From contig NZ_CP046582.1 in assembly GCF_018141005.1 (NCBI RefSeq), forward strand, positions 1,922,001 through 1,986,000: 64,000 nt of DNA, given 5' to 3'. Below are positions 27,743 through 36,571 of this stretch, one piece after another. Position 1 is the stretch's first letter; each line of letters opens with the position of its first letter. The DNA is from Erwinia sp. E602 (GTDB taxonomy: Bacteria; Pseudomonadota; Gammaproteobacteria; Enterobacterales; Enterobacteriaceae). Under the pieces are notes generated by a model. That model was given only the letters and a program-made list of their open reading frames with translations, searched no databases and was not told the origin of the DNA. The translations under genes were made by a program, and so were the position numbers.

Positions 27743-28858
27743 ATGCGCAGGATTGGAATTGGCCTGATCGGCACTGGTTTTATGGGGCGTTCTCACGCCA
27801 TGGCGTGGCATGCTGCCGCCACTTTCTCCGGTGATATACAGCCGGTGCTGGTCAGCGTGGCCGATATTGATGGTGCAGCGGCAGAACGTACCGCCCGGCA
27901 GTTCGGCTTTCAGCGCTGGACGCAGGAGTGGCAGCAGCTGATTGACGATCCGGAAGTGGAGGTGATCTCAATTACCTCACCGAACCGCTTTCATGCTGAG
28001 CAGGCGCTGGCCGCCATCGCCGCCGGTAAACATGTGCACTGCGAAAAGCCGCTGGCACCGGACGCCAGCCTCGCGGCGCGGATGACGGCCGCCGCAGAGC
28101 AGGCCGGGGTGCAGACCCAGGTAGGCTTTAACTACGTCAAAAACCCGCTGCTGAAGCTGGCGCGTCAGATGATTGCCGACGGCGAGTTGGGGGAAATCAG
28201 CGGTTTTCGCGGCATCCACGCCGAGGACTTTATGACCAGCCCGCAGCTGCCGTGGTCATGGCGGCTCGATCCGGCCGGTGGCGCCGGGGCGGTGGCCGAT
28301 CTCGGCAGCCATATCCTCGGCATGGCGCGTTTTCTGCTTGGCCCGATTGAGGCGCTGTTTGCCGATCTCGATACGGTAGTGAAGCAGCGCCCGGAGGCTG
28401 CCGGATCGAGCGTAATGAAAGCGGTGGAGGTGGATGATATCGCCCGCCTGACGGTGCGCTTCGCCCGCGGCTGCCGGGGGCAGATTGAAGCCAACTGGGT
28501 GGCGACCGGACATAAGATGCAGCTCGGTTTTGAGATCACCGGCAGCAAAGGGTCGCTGATCTTTAACCAGGAGCGTTTTAACGAGCTGCAGTTCTACCGC
28601 AGCGGTGACCAAGAGCAGCAGAACGGCTTCCGCACGCTGGTGGCCGGGCCGGAACATCCGCCTTACGGGCTGTTCTGCCCGGCACCGGGGCACCAGATCG
28701 GCTTTAACGATCTGAAGACCATTGAAATGCTGGAGTTCCTGCAGGCGATCCGCACCGGTGAGCGCAGCGGGCCGGACTTCCGCGAGGCGCTGGAAATTCA
28801 GAAACTGGTGGATGCGGCGCTGGTGTCATCCAGAGAGCAGCGCTGGGTGACGCTGTAA
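27743..28858 (+). CDS. Gfo/Idh/MocA-family oxidoreductase
   Basis: 371 residues from the ATG at 27743 (AAGGAAACAGAG upstream). NAD motif GLIGTGFMGRSHAMAW, catalytic HCEKPLAPD, and the domain-2 segment GGAGAVADLGSHILGMARFL. This subgroup often accompanies inositol genes (IolW/IolX-like or MocA-like). It may act on scyllo-inositol, an inosose or a glycoside. It ends the first rightward operon. Confidence 0.88.
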   Translation: MRRIGIGLIGTGFMGRSHAMAWHAAATFSGDIQPVLVSVADIDGAAAERTARQFGFQRWTQEWQQLIDDPEVEVISITSPNRFHAEQALAAIAAGKHVHCEKPLAPDASLAARMTAAAEQAGVQTQVGFNYVKNPLLKLARQMIADGELGEISGFRGIHAEDFMTSPQLPWSWRLDPAGGAGAVADLGSHILGMARFLLGPIEALFADLDTVVKQRPEAAGSSVMKAVEVDDIARLTVRFARGCRGQIEANWVATGHKMQLGFEITGSKGSLIFNQERFNELQFYRSGDQEQQNGFRTLVAGPEHPPYGLFCPAPGHQIGFNDLKTIEMLEFLQAIRTGERSGPDFREALEIQKLVDAALVSSREQRWVTL

Positions 28859-29154
28859 TCTGAGAGGGTTATCGCGCCTGCCACGCGATCGCCCTGATAA
28901 AAGCCTGCCCCATCCGACTGAAGGCGTTGCTGTAATAAATGACGCCAGGTGGGACAGGCTCTGAAATATCACCTGAACCCTGTTAGCCGATATCAGCAAA
29001 TTGATGCGGTTGCGCAGCCGCGCGGCTGCATCAGTAAACCGGTAGTCTGTGTCTAGTCAATGTTACAGCAATAATCCCAACATAATAGCCGTAAATAATA
29101 GAACCCGTTTGTCAGCCACCGGCTGTCGAATACTCTACAAGGTAAAACGCTATC
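28859..29154. other. Intergenic region with inverted repeats
   Basis: No gene. An imperfect long inverted repeat spans 28902-28960 (AGCCTGCCCCATC against GTGGGACAGGCT, with inner GGCGTT/GACGCC arms). A 6-bp hairpin lies at 29014-29029 (GCAGCC/GGCTGC). The first may end the operon. The last 100 bp, AT-rich, should hold the promoter of the sugar-binding protein. Confidence 0.5.
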
Positions 29155-30081
29155 ATGAAAAAAACAATCTTACTCTGTCTCGCCGTATTAACCGCTGCAC
29201 CCGCAGCCTTCGCCACTCAGGTTGGAGTGACGATTGCCCAGATGGATGATGTGTTTCTCTCACGGCTGAGAGGCTATGTGATTGAGCAGTCAAAACAGTA
29301 CCCGGATATGAAACTGCAGTTTGAGGATGCTCAGGGGGCGGTGGATAAACAGCTAAGCCAGGTGCAGAGTTTTATCAGCGCCAAAGTGGACGTGATTATT
29401 GTTAACCCGGTGGATACCCAGGGCACCAAAAATATTACCGAAGCCGCCCGCAAAGCGAAAATACCGCTGATCTACCTTAACCGGATGCCCGGTGATTCGA
29501 CGATGGGTAACGGCATCAGCTATATCGGCAGCGATGAGATCGAAGCCGGCCGCCTGCAGATGACCTATCTGGCCGACCTGGTGAAAGACCGCCCGAGCGT
29601 GAATGTGGCGATTATGAAAGGCCTGCTGAGCAATGATGCCACCCGCTTCCGTACCCAGGGCGCGAAAGAGGTGATTGCGCAGCACCCGAATATGCATGTC
29701 ATCGTGGAGGATACCGCGAAATGGATGCGTGAAGAGGGGCTGAACCTGATGAATAACTGGATCCTGGCCGGAGAGAAAATCGATATTCTTTCCGCCAACG
29801 CCGATGAAATGGCAATTGGCGCAGCGATGGCGATTAAAAGCAACGGGCTGAAAGTCGGCAAAGATATTCTGGTCGGCGGCACCGACGGCGGGCCAAATGG
29901 TTTGCAGGCGATTAAAACCGGTATGCTGACCGTTACCGTTTTCCAGGATGCTAAATCCCAGGCCTATGGTGCGGTGGATATGGCGGAACAGGCAGCGAAA
30001 GGCAAAGCGATTAAGGATATTAACTTTATTCCGTTCCAGCTGGTGACGCCAGAAAACTATCAGCAGTTTATGACCAGATAA
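29155..30081 (+). CDS. Periplasmic sugar/inositol-binding protein of ABC type (orphan)
   Basis: 308 residues. Signal peptide MKKTILLCLAVLTAAPAAFA, then a ribose/galactose-type type I periplasmic-binding fold: VDVIIVNPVDTQGT, IPLIYLNRMPGD, SYIGSDEIEAGR, LSANADEMAIGA and VGGTDGGPNG. Such proteins deliver sugars or inositol to an ABC transporter, but no ATPase or permease gene is present in the cluster. Its transporter must be encoded elsewhere, or the gene is a remnant. A strong terminator follows. Confidence 0.9.
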   Translation: MKKTILLCLAVLTAAPAAFATQVGVTIAQMDDVFLSRLRGYVIEQSKQYPDMKLQFEDAQGAVDKQLSQVQSFISAKVDVIIVNPVDTQGTKNITEAARKAKIPLIYLNRMPGDSTMGNGISYIGSDEIEAGRLQMTYLADLVKDRPSVNVAIMKGLLSNDATRFRTQGAKEVIAQHPNMHVIVEDTAKWMREEGLNLMNNWILAGEKIDILSANADEMAIGAAMAIKSNGLKVGKDILVGGTDGGPNGLQAIKTGMLTVTVFQDAKSQAYGAVDMAEQAAKGKAIKDINFIPFQLVTPENYQQFMTR

Positions 30082-30155
30082 TCACGTTTAACCCTTGTTA
30101 TCAGCCTGGCCTGAATAAAAATTTGCTGGCCGCCTGATTAAAGGCTGAGGTGTTC

Positions 30156-30187
30156 GCACCTGTTGTAGGGGCAGGTGCCTTTTTTTA
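30156..30187 (+). terminator. Terminator, possibly an attenuator, before the isomerase gene
   Basis: Stem GCACCTG/CAGGTGC (30156-30162 with 30172-30178) followed by C and seven T. The left arm also takes part in an upstream UUCG-type hairpin, GGTG-TTCG-CACC (30149-30160), so the two stems exclude each other. The T-run abuts the ribosome site (AAGGAG) of the next gene. Confidence 0.82.
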
Positions 30188-30197
30188 AGGAGTGAAA

Positions 30198-31250
30198 ATG
30201 AAAACTATTAAAGGCCCCGGCGTATTTCTGGCACAGTTTGCCGGTGACGATACGCCGTTTAATTCGCTGGACGGCCTGGCCGGCTGGGCGGCGGAAAAAG
30301 GCTTCAGCGCCGTGGAGATCCCCAGCTGGGATACCCGGCTGATTAATCTGCAGCGGGCGGCTGAGAGCCAGACCTATGCTGACGAGATCCTCGGCGTGCT
30401 GGACAAGCACGGTCTGGTGCTGACCGACCTCGCCAGCCATCTGCAGGGGCAGCTGGTGGCGCTGCACCCGGCGTTTGACCTGCCTGCCGACAGTTTTGCA
30501 CCCGCCGAAGTGCGGCTGGATCCGGTCGCGCGCCAGCAGTGGGCCAGCGAACAGCTGCTGCTGGCGGCGCGCGCGTCACGGCGCTTCGGGCTGGATCGCC
30601 ATGTCACCTTCTCCGGTACCCTGCTGTGGCCCTATCTCTACCCCTATCCACAGTGGCCGGAGGGGCTGATCGAGGAGGGCTTCAGCGAGCTGGCGCGGCG
30701 CTGGACGCCGATCCTCAACGCCTTTGACGAGCAGGGCGTCGACGTCTGTTATGAGATCCACCCGACGGAAGATCTGCATGACGGCCTGACCTTCGAGCGT
30801 TTCTTAGAGAAAACCGGCCACCATCCGCGTTGCCATATGATGTATGACCCCAGCCATCTGGTGCTGCAGGGCATCGACTACCTGACGTATATCGACCATT
30901 ACCATGAGCATATCAAAGCCTTCCACGTCAAAGACGCCGAATTCCGCCCGGACGGTAAAACCGGCGCGTACGGCGGCTATCAGCCGTGGACGCGCCGCGC
31001 CGGACGCTTCCGTTCGCCGGGGGACGGGCAGATCGATTTTGGCGCGATCTTCTCAAAGCTGACCGGCTACGACTTTGACGGCTGGGCGGTGCTGGAGTGG
31101 GAGTGCTGCTTTAAAAACCCGGAGGATGGTGCACGCGAAGGGGCGCAGTTTATTCGCGACCATCAGATCCACGTTACCGGCAAATCCTTTGATGACTTCT
31201 GTAAGTCATATGCCGACCGTTCACTTAACCGCAGAATTCTTGGACTGTAA
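30198..31250 (+). CDS. Sugar phosphate isomerase/epimerase-family TIM-barrel enzyme
   Basis: 350 residues. I prefer the ATG at 30198, since AAGGAG lies at 30187-30192 and would overlap the GTG at 30192. The AP-endonuclease-2 fold is visible: FSAVEIPSWD, TDLASHLQGQ, CYEIHPTED, MMYDPSHLVLQGID, IKAFHVKDAEF, FRSPGDGQIDFG and AVLEWECC, giving Glu/His/Asp metal ligands. Related enzymes in inositol clusters isomerise or dehydrate inososes (IolE/IolH/IolI types). It is followed 10 bp later by a third Gfo/Idh/MocA gene, suggesting paired action. Confidence 0.88.
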   Translation: MKTIKGPGVFLAQFAGDDTPFNSLDGLAGWAAEKGFSAVEIPSWDTRLINLQRAAESQTYADEILGVLDKHGLVLTDLASHLQGQLVALHPAFDLPADSFAPAEVRLDPVARQQWASEQLLLAARASRRFGLDRHVTFSGTLLWPYLYPYPQWPEGLIEEGFSELARRWTPILNAFDEQGVDVCYEIHPTEDLHDGLTFERFLEKTGHHPRCHMMYDPSHLVLQGIDYLTYIDHYHEHIKAFHVKDAEFRPDGKTGAYGGYQPWTRRAGRFRSPGDGQIDFGAIFSKLTGYDFDGWAVLEWECCFKNPEDGAREGAQFIRDHQIHVTGKSFDDFCKSYADRSLNRRILGL

Positions 31251-31260
31251 GGAGACAGAG

Positions 31261-32433
31261 ATGACACGATCTTCACTGAAGGGCCGCCGCATTCGCCTCG
31301 GCATGGTGGGCGGCGGGGAGGGGGCCTATATTGGCGGCATTCACCGGTTTGCAGCACGGCTGGATAACCAGTTTGAGCTGGTGGCCGGGGCGTTTGACGT
31401 CAATGCACAGCGCGGCCACGCGTTTGCCGCGCAGAACTTTGTCGCCGCCGATCGTTCCTATGACGACTATCAGGCGATGATTGCGGCGGAGTCGTTGCGT
31501 AAGGACGGGGTGGACGTGGTGGCCATCTGCACGCCTAACTTTACCCACTATCCCATTGCCCGCGCCTGCCTGGAGGCCGGTATTGATGTGATATGCGAAA
31601 AACCGCTGACCGCCACTCTGGCGGATGCCGAGGCGCTGGCGGAAGTGGTGGCACGCAGCGGGCGGTTCCTCGGCGTTACCTACACCTACGCCGGTTATCC
31701 GCTGATTGCCGAAGCGCGGCAGCGGGTGGCGGCCGGGCTGATTGGCAGCGTGCGCACTGTGCAGGTGGAGTATCCGCTGGAGTGGATGGCGACCGGCATT
31801 GAGCAGCAGAACAATCAGCAGGCTGCCTGGCGCGTCGATCCGGCCAAAAACGGTCGCGGCGGGTCGATTGGCGATATCGGCACCCATGCCTATCATCTGG
31901 CAGGTTACGTCACCGGGCTGAAGGCGGAAGGGGTGGCCGCCGATCTGGCGACCTTTGTCCCTGGCCGGGCGCTCGATGATAACGCCCACGTGATGATCCG
32001 TTACCAGGGGGGCGCACGCGGCCTGCTGTGGTCGTCGCAGGTGGCGATTGGCTGCTCCAACGGCATTCGTCTGCGGGTGTTTGGTGAAACAGGCAGCCTG
32101 ATGTGGTTCCAGGAACAGCCCAACGAGCTGCTTTACACCCCGCTGGAAGGTACCACGCAGATCGTCAAGCGTGGCCGCAATGAGCTGGACGAACTGACCC
32201 GGGCGCGCACCCGCACCCCGCCGGGCCATCCCGAAGGCTATATTGAGGCGTTTGCCTGCCTGTATGCCGGGTTTGCCGAGGCGCTGCGCGCGCGGGATGA
32301 GCAGCGAGAACCGCAGGCGGCCGGGGTTTACGTCCCTGACGTGTATGACGGACTGAAAGGCGTGGCCTTTGTCGATGCGGTGGTCGACAGCCACGAACAG
32401 AACTCAGCGTGGATCCGGCCGCTGTACAGCTGA
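31261..32433 (+). CDS. Gfo/Idh/MocA-family oxidoreductase (third copy)
   Basis: 390 residues from the ATG at 31261, with AAGGAGACAGAG upstream. Contains LGMVGGGEGAYIGGIHR, ICTPNFTHY, the catalytic CEKPLTATL, and GRGGSIGDIGTHAYHLAGYV. It differs clearly from the other two family members in this cluster. It is the last gene of the isomerase transcript. Probable substrate: a keto-inositol or sugar made or used by the preceding enzyme. Confidence 0.88.
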   Translation: MTRSSLKGRRIRLGMVGGGEGAYIGGIHRFAARLDNQFELVAGAFDVNAQRGHAFAAQNFVAADRSYDDYQAMIAAESLRKDGVDVVAICTPNFTHYPIARACLEAGIDVICEKPLTATLADAEALAEVVARSGRFLGVTYTYAGYPLIAEARQRVAAGLIGSVRTVQVEYPLEWMATGIEQQNNQQAAWRVDPAKNGRGGSIGDIGTHAYHLAGYVTGLKAEGVAADLATFVPGRALDDNAHVMIRYQGGARGLLWSSQVAIGCSNGIRLRVFGETGSLMWFQEQPNELLYTPLEGTTQIVKRGRNELDELTRARTRTPPGHPEGYIEAFACLYAGFAEALRARDEQREPQAAGVYVPDVYDGLKGVAFVDAVVDSHEQNSAWIRPLYS

Positions 32434-32585
32434 AACTGTCACGGCAGGCGGCGAAGGGTACGCGCCAGGCGCGCAGCAGCGAACAGTCGCACACAGTGGT
32501 CGTCGCCCGATATGCAGCCAACCGGAAAGGCGACGGGCGTAACCGCCCCGGCAGGCCTGTCGTAGCGCGAGGTCATATTACTCGC

Positions 32586-33602
32586 TCAGGTCGGCATATT
32601 GTAACGGGTGATAATATTGACGCGTGACCAGGCTGCCCAGGGTTCGCTCTCCGGCAGGAAGTGGTGAAACGCCAGCAGGGTGCGAAAGGCGTGCTGGGCG
32701 TCCAGCTGCAGGTTATGTTCGATTAGCGCATCGATCTTTCCGGCCTGCAGCAGCGCACGGTTCTCACGATCAAGATCGTGGGCGATCACCGCGTCCGGGC
32801 GGATGCCCCGTTCCTCCAGCGCCTGCAGAATACCGCCGTTGCCGCCGCCGACCGTATAGAGCGCATCGGGCACCTCGCCGTTTGCCAGCGCCTCGCTGAC
32901 GCACCGGTGCATCTGCGCATCGATGCCGAACCCGCCAGCCACTACGTCCAGAGTGCAGCCCGGATCAAAGCTGCGCATCGCCCGCCGGAAGCCGGCGATT
33001 CGCTCCTGCTCGCCGGTAAAATCACCGCTGCCGGTCACCGCCATAATCCGTGCATTACCCCGCTTCAGCCACTTTGCCATCAGAAACGCCGCCGCTTCCC
33101 CGGCGCTGGCGTTATCCATCCCGATATAGCGCAGCCTGGCGCTCTCCGGCACGTCGGTGACGATCGTCACCACCGGCACCCGCTGCTTTAACAGCCCGGC
33201 CAGCGTGGGCACCAGCAGTGCGTCGTTCATCGCCTTAAGGATAATGCCGTGGCTGTCCGAACCGCATTTTTTCAGCAGCGCGTCCACCTCTGCCACGCCG
33301 ATCTGCTCAAAGCAGTGGAAACGCAGCTGAATGCGAAACGACGCGAAGCTGGCAATCTGACTGATAAACGCCTCGCGCACCAGCTCGCTGAAGCGTTCGG
33401 GCGTGTGCAGGATCACGTCGAACCACAGCGTGCGCCCCTGCGCCAGGCCGGCTTTATACTGCAGGTCCAGGTCGGCCATCGCCTGGCGGATGCGTTGCTG
33501 CGTCTGCGGATGCACCCGGCCGCGCTGGTGCAGCGCCCGGTCGATGGTGGCAAGGCTCAGCCCGGACTGGGCGGCAATCTGCTTATGGCTGAATTTCTTC
33601 AT
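32586..33602 (-). CDS. LacI-family transcriptional regulator
   Basis: 338 residues. The LacI helix-turn-helix lies at 3-25 (SHKQIAAQSGLSLATIDRAL) with hinge region to about 55, followed by a periplasmic-binding-like sensor (VPVVTIVTDVP, RYIGMDNASAGEAAA, PDALYTVGGGNGG). It lies convergent to the Gfo gene and divergent from the dioxygenase gene. It therefore probably controls the dioxygenase, and perhaps the second cyclitol transcript, with a sugar or cyclitol as effector. Confidence 0.9.
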   Translation of the reverse strand: MKKFSHKQIAAQSGLSLATIDRALHQRGRVHPQTQQRIRQAMADLDLQYKAGLAQGRTLWFDVILHTPERFSELVREAFISQIASFASFRIQLRFHCFEQIGVAEVDALLKKCGSDSHGIILKAMNDALLVPTLAGLLKQRVPVVTIVTDVPESARLRYIGMDNASAGEAAAFLMAKWLKRGNARIMAVTGSGDFTGEQERIAGFRRAMRSFDPGCTLDVVAGGFGIDAQMHRCVSEALANGEVPDALYTVGGGNGGILQALEERGIRPDAVIAHDLDRENRALLQAGKIDALIEHNLQLDAQHAFRTLLAFHHFLPESEPWAAWSRVNIITRYNMPT

Positions 33603-33716
33603 GGTTATGTGAGGTGTTTATGAGGTGTTTTTGCCGTGTTGTTGCCTGAATGTAACTGTTAGTTTGGTGACAGACAAGGCACATCGCCCTGCAAACTGCC
33701 GAATAATGAGGTCACC

Positions 33717-34862
33717 ATGACAGCGCAATACTTTACCAGTGAGAACCAGACGTCCCTTGCCGACTTCAAAACGTTTTGCGAACAGCGGGTCAACCCCGCT
33801 GACTATCCGCTGGCCAGCGAGGTGGTCTCTGAGGTACTGATTTATCAGCGCGATGCGCTGGACGCGGCGGCGGCCCGCGACCGCCACGCGGTACTCAGCG
33901 AGCTGCATCAGGCGCTGTCATACGGGCCGGGCGTGCTGGTGGTGAAAGGGCTGTATGCCGACACGGCGGTGGTCGATCGCGCCTCGGCGGTGTTTGAGCT
34001 GATTATGGCGGAGGAGGCGAAGTCGAAGGTTCAGGCCGATCACTTCTCCAAAGCCGGTAATAACGGCCGCATCTGGAACGCGCTGCAGAAGCTGGCGGAA
34101 ACCGATGCGGCGGTATTCAGTGAGTACTACGCCAACCCGACGCTGGGGCTTATCTGCCACGCGTGGCTTGGCCCGGCCTGGCGCATGACCTCGCAGGTCA
34201 ACCAGGTGCGGCCGGGCGGCGAGGCGCAGCAGGCGCACCGCGACTATCACCTTGGCTTCCAGCAGAGCGCCTTTGCCGCTGAGTTTCCGATCCCGGCGCA
34301 GATCCTCTCGCAGTATATGACCCTGCAGGGCGCGGTGGCGCACAGCGATATGCCGCTGGCCTCCGGCCCGACCAGGCTGCTGCCGTGGTCACATCAGTAC
34401 GAACTGGGCTACATTGCCTACCGCCAGCCGGATTTTGCAGCGTACTTTGCTGAAAACTATATCCAGCTGCCGCTGGAAAAAGGCGATGGCCTGTTCTTCA
34501 ACCCGGCGCTGTTCCACGCTGCCGGTAATAACAGCACCGCCGATCAGGTGCGCACCGCCAACCTGCTGCAGGTGTCGTCGGCGTTTGGCGTGCCGATGGA
34601 GGAGGTGAACCATGAGCGTATTCTGAAACAGGTCTACCCGCAGCTGCTGGATTCACCGCTGAACGAGCCGCAGCGTCAGGCGCTGATTGCGGTGGCGGCG
34701 CGCGGCTACTCGTTCCCGACCAATCTGGATACCGATCCGCCGCTCGGTGGACTGGTGCCGCAGACCCAGCAGCAGCTGGTGGCTGAAGCGCTGAACGCGG
34801 GCTGGAGCGCGGCGCAGTTTAACCAGGCGCTGGATGCGCAGACGGCGAAGAGAAGGGCGTAA
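33717..34862 (+). CDS. Phytanoyl-CoA dioxygenase-family Fe(II)/2-oxoglutarate oxygenase
   Basis: 381 residues. The iron facial triad is visible as H-x-D in AHRDYHLGF (about 170) and the distal His in NPALFHAAGNN (about 263), followed by the 2-oxoglutarate-binding Arg in QVRTANLLQ. Such enzymes hydroxylate or demethylate small molecules. Divergent from the LacI regulator. Lying beside cyclitol genes, it could open a methylated or otherwise substituted cyclitol, but that is inference. Confidence 0.83.
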   Translation: MTAQYFTSENQTSLADFKTFCEQRVNPADYPLASEVVSEVLIYQRDALDAAAARDRHAVLSELHQALSYGPGVLVVKGLYADTAVVDRASAVFELIMAEEAKSKVQADHFSKAGNNGRIWNALQKLAETDAAVFSEYYANPTLGLICHAWLGPAWRMTSQVNQVRPGGEAQQAHRDYHLGFQQSAFAAEFPIPAQILSQYMTLQGAVAHSDMPLASGPTRLLPWSHQYELGYIAYRQPDFAAYFAENYIQLPLEKGDGLFFNPALFHAAGNNSTADQVRTANLLQVSSAFGVPMEEVNHERILKQVYPQLLDSPLNEPQRQALIAVAARGYSFPTNLDTDPPLGGLVPQTQQQLVAEALNAGWSAAQFNQALDAQTAKRRA

Positions 34863-35065
34863 GCGCCCGCTCTTATTACAGCAGCGGGAACGGATAAACG
34901 ACGTGGCGGTTTACATGCTATCGCCACCGTTTTTCCTGACCTTGCCCGGTCACGTATTTCGTGCAGATATTCCAGCGTGATAACGGCGTCAATCCCTTTT
35001 GGGATAAAGGTTTCTAATTAACTGGATTAGCTGTATTTATCAGTGCAAGCAGTTTGTGTAAAAAA

Positions 35066-35081
35066 TGGGATGTTGATCACA
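35066..35081. promoter_or_regulatory. Candidate CRP site upstream of sotB
   Basis: TGGGATGTTGATCACA matches TGTGA-N6-TCACA with one mismatch, flanked by A-run and TTTCGC. It lies 80 bp before the sotB ATG. A possible -10 (TATCAT, 35112-35117) would put the site near -50, which is not a classical position. The rest of 34863-35160 shows nothing else. Confidence 0.38.
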
Positions 35082-35160
35082 TTTCGCTTGAAGGCGGGGC
35101 GGCAGCGGCTCTATCATAAGCACGCTGTTTACTTGTCCTCTTTTTCTGGCGGAGTCCATC

Positions 35161-36369
35161 ATGTCTGACGTTACTCTCGTGTCACGCAAAGTCGCGTGGC
35201 TGCGCGTACTGGCGCTGGCCGTTGCGGCATTTATCTTCAACACCACCGAATATATCCCGGTCGGTCTGCTGTCAGACATCGGCGCCAGCTTTGGCATGGA
35301 GAGTGCCCAGGCCGGGGTGATGATGACCATCTATGCGTGGATCGTCGCCCTGATGTCGCTGCCGCTGATGCTGATGACCAGTAAGGTCGACAGGCGGGTG
35401 CTGCTGCTCTGCCTGTTCGTCCTGTTTTCTGCCAGCCATGCGCTGTCGTTTGTGGCGTGGAACTTTAACGTGCTGCTGGTGAGCCGCGCCGGGGTGGCGC
35501 TGGCCCACGCGCTGTTCTGGGCGATTACCGCCTCGCTGGCAATCCGCCTGGCCCCGGCGGGCAAGCGCGCTCAGGCGCTCGGCCTGCTGGCGACCGCGAC
35601 CGCGCTGGCTTCCGTACTGGGCCTGCCGCTGGGGCGCATCATCGGCCAGAGCTTTGGCTGGCGCTTTACCTTCCTGGCGATTGGCGTGGCGGCGATGCTG
35701 CTGCTGGCGGTGCTGGTGAAGATTATGCCAAAAGTAACCTCGGAGCAGAGCGGTTCGGTGAAAAGCCTGCCGGGCCTGCTGCGTAACCCGGCGCTGCTCA
35801 GCCTCTATCTGCTGGCGGTGGTGGTGGTAACGGCGCACTTTATCGCCTTCACCTATATCGAGCCGTTTGTGCAGGAGATCGCCGGGCTGAGCCATAACTT
35901 TGCCACCCTGCTGCTGCTGCTGTTTGGCCTGGCGGGCATTGCCGGCAGCGTGATCTTCAGCCGCTATGCGGAAAAACGCCTGTCCGGCCTGATGATTACG
36001 GCGATTGCCACCCTGACCCTGTGCCTGACCGCGATGATGACGGTGGCGCACAGCGCTTACGGGCTGGTGGCGCTGAGCATGCTGTGGGGCATGTCGTTTA
36101 TGATTATCGGCATGGGTATGCAGCTGAAGGTGCTGACCCTGGCACCCGAGGCCACCGATATCGGTATGGCGATGTTCTCAGGCATCTTTAATATCGGCAT
36201 CGGGCTTGGCGCGCTGCTGGGCAAGTCGGTCAGTATGAACCTGTCGCTGAATTCGGTGGGCTACGCCGGTGCCGCGTTTGGCGTGATGGCGCTGACCATC
36301 GCCGTGCTGGCGTTCCGCAAATGGCCGACGACTGCCCCCGCTGGCGGCGAGCAGGTCAGCCTGCATTAA
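35161..36369 (+). CDS. sotB: Sugar efflux MFS transporter SotB
   Basis: 402 residues, twelve transmembrane helices. It aligns closely with Escherichia coli Sot[59 protein letters not shown] and [17 protein letters not shown]. SotB exports arabinose and related sugars or IPTG by proton antiport. GGAG precedes the ATG. Monocistronic. Confidence 0.95.
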   Translation: MSDVTLVSRKVAWLRVLALAVAAFIFNTTEYIPVGLLSDIGASFGMESAQAGVMMTIYAWIVALMSLPLMLMTSKVDRRVLLLCLFVLFSASHALSFVAWNFNVLLVSRAGVALAHALFWAITASLAIRLAPAGKRAQALGLLATATALASVLGLPLGRIIGQSFGWRFTFLAIGVAAMLLLAVLVKIMPKVTSEQSGSVKSLPGLLRNPALLSLYLLAVVVVTAHFIAFTYIEPFVQEIAGLSHNFATLLLLLFGLAGIAGSVIFSRYAEKRLSGLMITAIATLTLCLTAMMTVAHSAYGLVALSMLWGMSFMIIGMGMQLKVLTLAPEATDIGMAMFSGIFNIGIGLGALLGKSVSMNLSLNSVGYAGAAFGVMALTIAVLAFRKWPTTAPAGGEQVSLH

Positions 36370-36389
36370 TCCCTTCGTTGTTATCATGG

Positions 36390-36411
36390 CGGCCCGCTTT
36401 TCCGCGGGCCG
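36390..36411 (+). terminator. Hairpin after sotB
   Basis: 8-bp stem CGGCCCGC/GCGGGCCG with a 6-base loop, 20 bp after the sotB stop and between convergent genes. The downstream tract is pyrimidine-rich (TCGCCTCTTTCCC) rather than a clean U-run. Confidence 0.55.
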
Positions 36412-36571
36412 TCGCCTCTTTCCCGGCACCACCGATCTTGCGCTCATCGCCTGCCGTTTATCCCGTCAGGGGTTTTGGACAGCATCCAGACGGGCCACCG
36501 CTGCGCTTCCGCTTTCTCCGGCGGCTGTGCGGGGGGAGAAGCCAGGAGTGTAACAGGACCAGTCCGGCGGC

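Noticed and set aside
28902..28960. Long imperfect inverted repeat as a small RNA gene
   Set aside because: No promoter or U-run seen; more likely an operon-end structure or decayed repeat.
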